Shown here: in pieces, positions 41,871 through 52,506 of the stretch | How the letters are laid out: the number at the start of each line of letters is the position of its first letter | Position numbering within the stretch: the first letter of the stretch is position 1 | Assembly: GCA_023525975.1 (NCBI GenBank) | Contig: CM042018.1 | Location: 74,717,001-74,781,000 of the forward strand | Direction of reading: 5' to 3' | DNA: 64,000 nucleotides | DNA from: Smallanthus sonchifolius | Taxonomy: Eukaryota > Streptophyta > Magnoliopsida > Asterales > Asteraceae | Notes under the pieces: generated by a model | Seen by the model: the letters and a program-made list of their open reading frames with translations, nothing else | Databases searched by the model: none | Told to the model about the DNA's origin: nothing | Program-made: the position numbers and the translations under genes

Positions 41871-43916
41871 ACAATGACACGGAATGAGAGATGTCCTAAA
41901 GAAACTCTCTGGTAACCGAGAGTAGACGAACGTGTCCACGGGAAAAGTAATTCTTTAATTAGTAAATAGATTATATATATACGTTGCGCGACGAATGACA
42001 AAACAATAATAAATATATTCGAGCGTTTTGTCATTTACAAAAATTAGGAAAATAATATAATTTTATATTATTTTTAGGTTCGACAGGATATTCTATTTAC
42101 TCATTTGTGGTACAATATATTATTTTTATGAACGCGATAAATGCGAGTAAATAATATAATTAATTATATTATTATTTAGTTCCAAATGTTATACGAGGTT
42201 ACAAAATGAAACGACATAATATAAATATATATTATTTAATAATACGCGTCACGGTTTAAAATTAATATAAACCTATTATTTTATACGAAGTTACGGTTTT
42301 AAAATAATATAACCATATTATTTTTATTTGATAATAATAATACTATTTTATTTATAAAAATGGATTATCAATTCAAACCCGAGCCTACGGTTTGTTTTCC
42401 GGGCTAAAACACTGTAATATGATATTATAATAATATGGGATAGATTTTTATAATTAAAATAATAATAAAAACTGTTCAAAAAACGAATTGGGGGTGGAGG
42501 GACTCGAACCCGGGTCTCCACTCCCACAGTCAACGTTTTAACCATCATATCCCGCTAGGGTTTCGCTACAAATCCCGGATCGGATTTGTTTTAACACTGA
42601 TGGTTCCCGTGTTCTTCCCCCCCACATGTATACTAAGATCGAAACCCGTCCCGATCCGTCGATTTTGATAATGATCGATCATAATAGCAAAGGGGTTTTG
42701 ATTACGGCGTATATGCGAACCTGATTTTAAGTTTAATTGGAAAAACCTCAACTTTTGAATAGTTTAATTCTCTTTTTAGAACTCGAAAACCCTGAGTATG
42801 AATACCGAATCAAATTAATCAAATCTGATGTTAATACTTGTTGAAAACATAGGGCTTTCGATGATTAGGGTGTTTCGAAGCTACTGATATGGTTTAATTT
42901 GATTTAGGTTGTGTCTAGGATCGAAAGCCCCAAATCGGATTATGGATAAACCCTAGAATCCGGATCACAAACAATTCGATGATATCAGATTAAATTGATA
43001 GAGGGCTTTCATTATACAGACGATTACGAATCGAATGGTATGCTTTAATTGTATTAAAACAGTGTTTAGAGTAGGGTTCGATTAAACCCGAATCGTATGA
43101 ACCCTAGATTCTCGATCATGATCAATTCGATCATGTAAGCCTCAAATAACATAGGGCTTTTGATCTAGACATCGAGGCGAATCTGTGGGCATGATAAATT
43201 TCAGTTTTAATTATCGGATTGATGGGGTTCGATTACATATCATTCATATGAACCCTAGAATCGGGTTCTTGTTAATTTTGATGATATGGAGCCAAATTAG
43301 CATAGGGCTATTGATTAACAGATTGAAATGAAGTTAAAGACGTACGTAATTACCAGAACGATGCTCGATTTGATGGTGTCCGATTAAACAGACTCCGACT
43401 GTGAACGGTTTTAGCTCCAGTAATCCTAACTGCTATTTCCGATTGAATTGAATTGTGATACAGGTTCTCTGAGACTCTATTGAGATGTGCAGGTATCCAA
43501 TTTGTGCGAAAAATATAGAATTTGGGTGAATTTGATAATGATCGATGATAGGGACGACGGTTATGGCTTTAACATCCAATAATGAGATTAATTACGCGTA
43601 ATGGAGATGTTAATTGATTCAATTATGAACGTTAGTTATAGATTTGAACCAATGTCAGTTATAGCTCGAGAATTTGGATCAACAAGGCTACGAATTTGAT
43701 TTTTAAAAGTCAACAAGAACAAAATTTCATCAAATTTGACTTTCAATAGTCAATATATTGGGTTTAGGGATTTTGCAGGATTAGTCCATGAAGTTTGAGA
43801 TCAGAAAATGACAGAATTAATCCCTGGGGTTTAATATTGGATTAACTAGGTTAGAAATTAACTGAATATTTAACGGAGTTACTAACGGAACTAACTGAAA
43901 AGTCCGGATTGTCACA
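41871..43916 (-). repeat. 5' LTR of Gypsy-3, segment 2
   Basis: It corresponds to 19692-21763 of the other LTR. The first 602 bases duplicate 27659-28261. It ends in GTCACA at 43916, followed by the target duplication TTCAA. Confidence 0.92.
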
Positions 43917-43998
43917 TTCAATACGAATACGACTGCAGCAAGTTCCAAATCATAAGTCGGATAATTGAATTCATGAACTTTCAACTTTCGTGATGCAT
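43917..43998 (-). pseudogene. Gypsy-2 RNase H, resumed fragment
   Basis: After the TTCAA duplication the minus strand encodes ASRKLKVHEFNYPTYDLELA and AVVFVL, which joins exactly to the KIWRHYLY-type continuation left of Gypsy-3 at 18779. Homology to Gypsy elements stops upstream of ASRK at about 43998, where a fold-back begins. Confidence 0.85.
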
Positions 43999-44104
43999 TC
44001 ATGCTTTTCATGTTTAAATCCTTTTATATGAACTCATGCTTTTCATGTTTACCAATTTACCCCAGACCCGAAAAGCATGAGTTCATATAAAAGGATCACG
44101 AAAG
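43985..44104. repeat. Fold-back (inverted repeat) at the broken end of Gypsy-2
   Basis: Perfect 25-nt inverted arms at 44020-44044 and 44070-44094 with a 25-nt loop. The symmetry extends outward: CTTTCGTGAT at 43985-43994 pairs with ATCACGAAAG at 44095-44104, with a 25-base bulge on the left side. CATGCTTTTCATGTTTA also occurs as a direct repeat at 44000 and 44036. Confidence 0.9.
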
Positions 44105-46156
44105 TATGTATACGCTTGGAATGAATGAACTAGAGTATGTATGAGTGTTTAGCAACTGAAAAATGTGTAAATATAGAATATAATCATAACTTGGAATGAA
44201 CTATGAAATGACTAAATATTTAAAATCATATATATGATTATAACTTGTGTATAATGTGGAACGTGGACTTGATTAATGAAATCTAAAGACGTTCGGGTTA
44301 AAATAAATGATTGTATGTATTCACTAAACATATTTAAATATATGTTGAAATATGGTTATACGTGTGTGTATATATTGGTGAAAATATAAATATATGTCAA
44401 GTTAGTACATGTCGTTCGGAACAAGTAATCGTATATGGGTGTGTTAACATGGATTATGTGCACATAGGAGTAGTCATACGTATAACATACTTGATCAATA
44501 TCTATGGTTTTGTATAATTATTGGAAAGAAATAATTATGTGTTTATAAGTGACTTTAATGTAAAATATTATAAAATATTGCAAAAATAATACTTATTTTT
44601 TAATATATATAATAAGTCACCAATGTGGAAATATATATAATTTTTCAGAAAATAAGTAAAGTGTCTAAACTTGAAAAATATACTTGAATGAATGAACTAG
44701 AGTATGTATGAGTGTTTAGCAACTGAAAAATGTGTAAATATAGAATATAATCATAACTTGGAATGAACTATGAAATGACTAAATATTTAAAATCATATAT
44801 ATGATTATAACTTGTGTATAATGTGGAACGTGGACTTGATTAATGAAATCTAAAGACGTTCGGGTTAAAATAAATGATTGTATGTATTCACTAAACATAT
44901 TTAAATATATGTTGAAATATGGTTATACGTGTGTGTATATATTGGTGAAAATATAAATATATGTCAAGTTAGTACATGTCGTTCGGAACAAGTAATCGTA
45001 TATGGGTGTGTTAACATGGATTATGTGCATATAGGAGTAGTCATACGTATAACATACTTGATCAATATCTATGGTTTTGTATAATTATTGGAAAGAAATA
45101 ATTATGTGTTTATAAGTGACTTTAATGTAAAATATTATAAAATATTGCAAAAATAATACTTATTTTTGAATATATATAATAAGTCACCAATGTGGAAATA
45201 TATATACTTTTTCAGAAAATAAGTAAAGTGTCTAAACTTGAAAAATAATCACCAACGAGTCATTACAAGAAAACATTGTTTTAAATAAACAAATTCGTAC
45301 TTAACAAGAATAGTTAAGTCGGTTGAACAACTTGCGTTTAAGACGGGTAGTCTTAACGTGTTTAGTATCCTTGTGTAAATAGGATACGGATAGGGGTGGA
45401 AACATTATTTGAAATATTTGCTAGCATTTACTTCTGTCGAGGTGAGTTTCACTAACCCCTTTTATTTTTTTTCTTAGTTTTTGAAATGTTTTGGGGTGGA
45501 AACATATTTATAAAGAATTTTCGTATGTAAATGAATAAACTAATGATCAAACCGGATGTGTTTATTGAGGGAAAAATAAAGCGCTTAAAGTCCTCGGAAT
45601 AAAAAATAGTAACCATTAGCTATGGACTTTGCCCGGGATTTTATGGATAGTACTCTTCGGGGTGACGCCTCCGGTCATGATTAGTAGCGCTAATCAGGGG
45701 TCCAAATGGCCGAATGACAGCATATTGTCTTAACTCGCAGAAAGGCGAGGGGAGGCACAGAAAGTTGGGGTTTTGTTACGGTCTCGTACATCACATATTA
45801 TTTTGTATTCCTTGCAGGTTTACAAATGGGGTCAATTGATCGGGTTAGTATTCGGATTCATTGGTAATACATACTAAGAGTTTTGATCGGTAAATGATCA
45901 GGTTTAAACAATGTATTTATGATAACTCTTGATAATAATTTGTGAACTCACCAACCTCGTGTTGACGTTTTTAAGTATGTTTTCAGGAAATTGAACGTGT
46001 CCTGAAGCAGTAAGCAAGAGTTAGAAATTCACCAATTGGAAAGGGATGTGAAATCCATTCGAAGAGACTTGACAATTTTTCCAACCTTAATGGAAAATGT
46101 TAATGGGATAATGGAAGATCATATATTGATCGACCAGTCCCTTCAACATGCATCTA
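44105..46156 (+). repeat. Gypsy LTR-like fragment with a tandem duplication
   Basis: There is no coding frame. Around 45950 the text AACTCACCAACCTCGTGTTG is nearly the complement of a segment of the Gypsy-3 LTR (about 19129-19151), indicating a related LTR in plus orientation. Its left end is lost in the fold-back and its right end is cut by Copia-B at 46157. Confidence 0.6.
44119..45247 (+). repeat. Tandem duplication, 567-bp unit, two copies
   Basis: Copy 1 is 44119-44685 and copy 2 is 44686-45247. By eye the copies differ at three positions only, so the duplication is recent compared with the older elements around it. Confidence 0.92.
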
Positions 46157-46650
46157 TGTAGGTCCCTCGGGTGTGGCGGATCGTCACATGCAAGTGGGTC
46201 TACTAGTCGGACCGGGTGCGGAATGCCCGTGACTAGGTGGAGAGTCTAGCTAAACAAAGTAAACCGACAAGAGAATACACTTTAAACTTTCTTTGTATTA
46301 TAAACACCTGAAGATTACAGAGAAAAGCACTTGGTTTACAATCTGCGTATTTGCTATGAGAACTGCGTACTTAACTTCTGTCAACCTATCCTACTTATAC
46401 CTGACCTGATGCCTGCGAGTGCGCAGGGCAAATTGCTCTTGCGTACTTAACAAGTACGCAAAAGGTATTCTTGCGTACTTGCTAAGTACACAGGAGCATT
46501 CTCCTGCGCACATGTAAGTGCGCAAAACACTTAGAAAGAAATGCAACATTCAATATGTAAAAGTAAATACAACTCAATAAACTAATACATAAAGACTCTT
46601 ACATACAAAGACAATTACATACATGAAAATACAAACTAAGACTCTATCCA
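46157..46650 (-). repeat. 3' LTR of Copia-B, U3 end deleted
   Basis: Homologous to 28262-28775 of Copia-A. At CTCTATCCA (46650) it jumps to third-ORF sequence, deleting roughly 100 bp that include the U3 start and the polypurine tract. Dyads remain at about 46438-46527, several decayed. Confidence 0.88.
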
Positions 46651-47730
46651 TCCTTAGCTTCCATCTTCTTCTTGTATTCAAGGCAGAACTTGATCACCTT
46701 GTCATATTTAGAAGCAAGGACCTTTGTCCATTCATCCGTGTGGACACAATACCTATCAGCTAGTACCTCCAGATCTTTCACAGAAAAGTTGATGAAGCAA
46801 GCTTCATCAAATATTCTGATCAGTTCTTTTGGCACTATGTTCCCGCCTCGGAACGTCCCTTTCCCATGATCACAGCCTCGCCCGTTTTTGTATCTACGTA
46901 CCAGTACCACATGTCACCAAGAATATCCTGAGATAACTTGGTCAGGGGAATCTTAGTTTCACATCGCACTGGCTTGTATACCAATTTCTTTAAGTGCTTC
47001 TTAGTCACGGGATGTACAGCGTGCTTATCCTTAACTCTCTTCGGCACCTAAGGCTTGAACATTTCAAAGTTCTCAGATCTTGCTTCACGTTGCAGAACCA
47101 CCCACAAACCCATCGCCACTGCGTGATTGGAATGACCAAGCAGCTCTCGGTTTGCTAGGTTCACAAGGTCGTATTTGGGCAAGGAGCTGAACGCTTCACT
47201 GGTGGGTTTCAAGTATTGAACCCCGCCAGATCTTTTGATAGCGAACAGCTGCTTGTCCTCCTCAAACCTTACAGCCAAGATCATCCCTGTTGCTCCGTGC
47301 TTGTCTATGATAGACGTCGTTTGCCACACCGGATCTGGACCCTTTGAACTAGTAGAAGGCATATCTGTCTCTTTTGGTGCCTCTTGGTCCACAGGTGCAG
47401 GGTCGACTGGGGAGGCTTCAGTCGAGGCTTCTACATTACTAGCCTGCTCGACTGAACCTGTGTCAAGCGGAGCATCGAAAGATGGAAATTCAAAGATCTC
47501 TCCATCTTCTAGCTCGTACTCTCCTTCCCCGTCACCCTTGGGAATCTCTATCACCACGTCTTCATCATCATCATTCCAGTCATCACCAGAGTAGATTTCT
47601 CGTTCTTCCAGATTAAGGAGAGCATCGATCTGTGCTTCCTTGGAATAATCAGGCTCAAGATAAAGGATCCCATCATCAGATAAGTCCTTGAGCACATCGG
47701 CTACTGACTTCCCTATATCACCACCACCAG

Positions 47731-48181
47731 TGTTAGGACATGTTTTGTAACTGTTGATAAAATTCTGTATAAGTTCTGCTAGAGGCGAACTTAATAAGTT
47801 CTCCTAGCCTATCAGAGGCGAACTTATATCAGAGGCGAACTTAATAAGTTCGCTTAAGTCTATCAGAGGCGAACTTATTAAGTTCGCTTAATCTGTTAGA
47901 GGCGAACTTAATAAGTTCGCCTGGTGCAGAACATTAGTTTATAAATACAGAACAGAGTCTGTTAGAAAGATAGCTTAGACACAGAGGTGAGACGATATCA
48001 GAGGAACTGATTAGAGACTGAATTCTTGTAACCAGATATTGTGGTGGAAATACAAAGCGTTTATTTACACCGTTGTTGTTGATTGAGTTACACGAGCACG
48101 TTGATCATGGATTCCGCACGTTATCACCGTGTCGTACCGCGAGTCTAGAGATCCGTCACGCACCGAATCGAGGACCTACTA
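47731..48181 (+). repeat. Solo LTR of the Copia-1 group inside Copia-B
   Basis: About 451 bp in plus orientation, opposite to its host: TGTTAGGACATG to GGACCTACTA, where relatives end in GGACCTACA. Left flank ACCAG; right flank ACCACCAG, an imperfect match, so the target duplication is uncertain. It holds four to five GGCGAACTT/AAGTTCGC dyads (about 47783-47921) followed by a TATAAATA box at about 47939-47946. Confidence 0.85.
47783..47921 (+). repeat. Dyad array upstream of the TATA box in the solo LTR
   Basis: Successive copies of AGGCGAACTT-AAT-AAGTTCGC type, one truncated (GGCGAACTTATATCAG) and one with a TCTCC change. The order dyads-then-TATA is the same as in Copia-1, the 13430 LTR and Copia-A. 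Confidence 0.85.
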
Positions 48182-50295
48182 ACCACCAGAGGTATCACCA
48201 CCCTCTTGCTGAGTAGACTCCCCCTTAGCCATTGGAATAGCAGAGATGGGCACAATTGCCAAAGCTTGGTGCTCACCTCCACTAGGACCGGCTTCAGGAT
48301 CCTTGTCTTTATCGTCATCCTTAGTTAAGTCGACTGGATGACAAGGCTCAACACCGGTGGATTTCTTTTCTTTCTCTTTCTCTTTCTCCTTCTCTTTCTC
48401 TTTCCCCCCCGAGCATCAAGCTTCTTGTTCAGTTCTGCAACTAATTTGACCATCGCTTCGTGCTCTTTTCTTTTACAATCCAGCCTTAGCTCAAGTGACG
48501 TTCTGTGGCCTAGAATCATTTCATTTGTCTTCATTAATAGCTCATTCTGTGCCATTACGTTCTTCAGTCGCTCATTAGTCCCCGTTCTCTGGCTATGTAG
48601 AATCCTAACTTCATCGGCCAGTGAATTAATCTGTGCTTGTTGAGCATCAGATTCCTCCTTTGACTTCTGAATAGTCTTCAGCAGTGCAGCAACTTGGGTT
48701 TCTAGCACATCGATCCTTGCCTCATTCGGATCAGGATGCCTAGACGATGACACTTCGGCATTATGGATAGGGGAGGAGAAGATGATACCAAAGTCAAACC
48801 CTTATGAGAAATCATCATAAGTGAAGGGTTGACTTGGAGGATCAATGGTGGGTGTTGGGATTTGGGATGAGATGATGGGAGTGGGTGTTATGGTAGGGGT
48901 GATGGTGACAGACTCCGTGACAATTGGAATAGTCACCTCTACTTGAACTGAGGTTGTAGGGAGGGTCACCGTCACAGGAACCTCCTCTGTGACTGCCGTA
49001 ACTACCACGTCAGCTTGAACTTGTGGTCTTCTCCTCCTACGGTACAATTGCTGTGCTGGTGGGGTAGAGGCTGAATCCGGACGGGCAGCTGAGACATGTA
49101 CTTGCTGCACAATCGGTACCTCTACCACACTGGGGATAGAAACCTCTAGCCTATCTCCCCTGCTCTTCTGAAGACTTTCTCTTCTTTGTCTTTGTAGAGC
49201 AGCGTCAGAGTCAGATGTTGGCTCATATTCGCTGCTCGAGCTCTGTCGCTTTCTTTTGGAGGACGACTCAGGTAGGGTTACCTGTGCCGATCTCCTGGGG
49301 TGTGCCTGTGATGGTGCGTCATCGAAATCAGAAGAATCTGATTCTGTTGCTTCTGAATCGGATTCCTCAGCACCACCCTCACCGCCTTCGTCGTCTCCAT
49401 CCTCAGACGAACCATCATCACTATTATTCTCCTCATCGTGTTGTTCCTGCTGTTCATCAGAATGTTCACTCAGTTCAGGTTCCAAGTCGTGGCTGTACCA
49501 TCTCTAGTCTTCAGGTGCTACATATGCTTCATTTAAAAGGTGGCCAAAGAGTTCTGTGTGCACAGGGGTAGGTTCTACACTGCCTGGCTTCAGAAATTGA
49601 GCAAATACTCTTTTATCCACCCGTTTGACTTGCAGTCATTTCCCTATAGCTGGAAGGTTTGGCAACGCATCATCGATCAAGAGTTGCACAAACCTAGGGT
49701 ACAACAAGAATCTAAACTTCTCTGCTGTGTTGATCTGGTCATTGATTGCTTTGAAGATGTAGCGCGAGAAGTTATAGCCCGTATTAAGAGACAAGCCCAA
49801 CATGGCTGCTGCAAGGTCATGACCCATGGCATCTTTACCAGCTTTCCTTGACGAGATGCACACGATCATGACGTGGGCGAAATACTGCCATTGGTCTAAT
49901 ACCCACATTTTTTTGTATGAAGCATAGTCCGTCGCTCCGACATATCCCATTCTTTGTCTCCAACAGCCATCCACAAAGTAGTCTGGATAGGCTGTCGGGT
50001 TGGTCGCGAGGTCTCTGAACTGCAGGACTCTTCTTATAGTATCTTTCGAGAAAGCAATAGCCTGACCTGCAACGGTAGCCCTAATGACATTGGGGGATAC
50101 CGTGCAGTCGTGCTCCGCCGTCTCCCATAATTGTTCCAAGTATGGTCTTGACACGGTCGGGTCAGCTGAGATAGCATAGCTGACTCTTGAGCGGTTCAAG
50201 AAGTCAACTATCTCCCTATATTGTAATGCTGCACCTTTCCATTCGGGTTGAGTGTTCGCTAACATGTTGAATTCGTTAGTAAACGCCCGAGCCAT

Positions 50296-52506
50296 AATCT
50301 TCAAAATCACACAGAAAGCACAATCAGAACAACACGTATCATTGGAAATGAACAAACATGACACGGTATAGTAGTTACTCTTTGAACAGAAATTTCAGAC
50401 TTAGAAAATTTCCTAAGTGTTGGTGCTGCGCACTTAGCAAGTGCGCAGCTTTTTCTTCTTGCGTACTTAACAAGTACGCAAGAAGTATCTCTTGCGTACT
50501 TGCTAAGTGCGCAAGAACAACACTTAAGAAAAATTCCAGAAAGTTTAGAATTTGATTGATCGTTCAAAAAGCGGGTCGAATAGGTCACCACTAGGTCGGA
50601 ATCAATGATTCTAACCTATGGGACCGGTATCAACACCACAAACTACCTAACCAGGACCAATTTTGACCTAAAATGGCCCTCGACCCACTACCGATTCAAC
50701 TTCAACCGACGGATCAAATCAAGGACCAAACGGGATGATTAAGAGTCGATTAAGTTTTCTAATCCGGATTAGTGATAGGAAATTACCCAAACAATCCCCA
50801 ATTTTACCCAAAAATTCAAGAATAACCCTAAATTTTTTAAGTCGACAATCGGTCCAAAAGTTACGAAATTACGGATGGATTTAGCCTAGAATCTCACCAA
50901 GTCGATGAAATGAGATGATGAAACAATAGACGGGACGAAAAGATGGTTTAGGAACACATTTTGATTTTGAGTGAAATTTGCAGAGGGAAAACTTTGGTTT
51001 GAATGCGATGAAACTGAGAAAAATTTCTAAGTGTCCCTTATATACCCAGCCGCAATCAGTCATGCGTACTTGTTAGGTGTGCACGAGTTAACTCTTGCGT
51101 ACTTACAAGTACGCAAGCTTTAACTCTTGCGAATTTATAAGTGCGTAAGAGTTACTTCGTGCGAACTTGACAAGTACGCACAATGATTAAGTACGCAAAA
51201 TTTCAACTCAGAATTTATGAAGTCTTTCAAATCAACTAACGATCAAGATAAGAATATTCAATCACGAGGTTTCAAATACAATTCAGAAAGGTTAAACACA
51301 AATATTTTTGGCTTTTCTGAATAAAATTGAACTATGCATAAACTTAAAATATTTTTGATCTTTTCTCATAGAAATATACAAGTATTTACACAAACTATTT
51401 TATTTTATTTTTTATCAAAGACATGAGCAGAGGATCATATCAGGCTATCTTTTAGCAAAAACGATACAAAATAAACATCAAAGAATATGAGATCATGTCA
51501 TGGATTACTCTTTATTCGTACGTAATAAGCACATAAACAAGTAATTCAAGTTGACAATATTATAAGATTTGAAACTATACGCATCTTTGTATCACATTCT
51601 TGTGTATTAAGGTATTAATTATAAGATATGCAACGTGTACCCCACTGATATGCTATTCTAACTTGCACTATCTCAAGGCATCTTAAGATTTTACCAATGA
51701 TTTTCTAAATTTTCAGAATGACGCTACATCTATTAGCACAGGAAAAATCAAGCAGAATCCATAAGGATTATCAGGAATCATAAGATTCAGAATCGAGTGA
51801 TTCATTTGTCTTGGTTTCATTTGATTTTCTTTATTGAATATCGGAATGATGATTCAGGATAATATATATGGTGTTTGAATAAGGTAAGGGGATCCAACTT
51901 TTATTTGGATTTGATTTCAATGAATCAGGAGTGATTCAAGGGTGAATACATGCTCAACGGTTAATGCAGAGACATGTCTTGATTCAATCTCTCCTAGCAT
52001 ACTTGTGAGTATGGGCAGTGAGATGAACCGCATTAATTGTGCTAACGACATAACCCGAAACTGACCTCAAAAGAAAATTATTGCCAAAATCTAACATCCT
52101 TTATCTGATAATGATCTTTTCTATTCTTTTACGCACACACACTTGCAAACATGGGTTCAAATCACAGTTGTAATTTAGATTTAGTTTCCACACTACTAGT
52201 GATTCAAAGACGCATACAGCCTACTGATAATTTAAATTACTTGTAAATAAGCAGATTAAAAACACAATAATTTAAGCAATTAAGTAAGCATGACACAATC
52301 ATTTCCCATATGAGCAGTCTGTGACGTTTAGATCATTTCTGATGTACTATCATTTCCTCTTTTCTCAAGTTAACTTTGAAATTTTCTCCATTTTCTATTT
52401 TTTTGTGTTTGTAAAATAATTTGAAACTTAAAAGAACTATACAGAAAATTTAAGAGAAATAAAGTTTAACTTCCATGAATTGAATTGATTTAAGAAAAAT
52501 TAATTT
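50296..52506 (-). other. Non-coding interval between pol and third ORF, Copia-B
   Basis: Homologous to 32008-34238 of Copia-A over most of its length. It contains dyads at about 50426-50515 and degraded ones at 51063-51195. No coding frame is supported. Confidence 0.78.

Larger units (their letters stand above)
18780..43916 (-). mobile_element. Gypsy-3, Ty3/Gypsy element hosting Copia-A
   Basis: It is flanked by the target duplication TTCAA (18775-18779 and 43917-43921). Minus strand: 3' LTR 18780-21763, integrase to protease 21870-25064, an unassigned 1.7-kb segment, primer site 26731-26745, 5' LTR 26747-28261 plus 41871-43916. Copia-A splits the 5' LTR. The two LTRs differ by many substitutions and several indels, so Gypsy-3 is clearly older than Copia-A. 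Multiple stops and a missing integrase catalytic residue make it inactive. Confidence 0.92.
46644..50295 (-). pseudogene. Third ORF in env position, Copia-B, interrupted
   Basis: It starts with ATG at 50295 (MARAFTNEFNMLANTQP). Frames: N-terminal domain 49636-50295, acidic and Thr/Val-rich part 48802-49485, coiled coil 48325-48753 followed by a Lys/Arg run encoded by a CTTTCT-type microsatellite (about 48358-48408), then 47048-47730 and 46644-47047 for the C-terminal domain (GATGMILAVRFEEDKQ, DILGDMWYWYVDTKTGEAV). A solo LTR lies within it. Where Copia-A has stop codons at 31309 and 30643, this copy reads through (VFAQFLKPGS; TESVT), supporting one long ancestral frame. Other stops, at 47045-47050 and near 49500, are its own. 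Confidence 0.75.
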
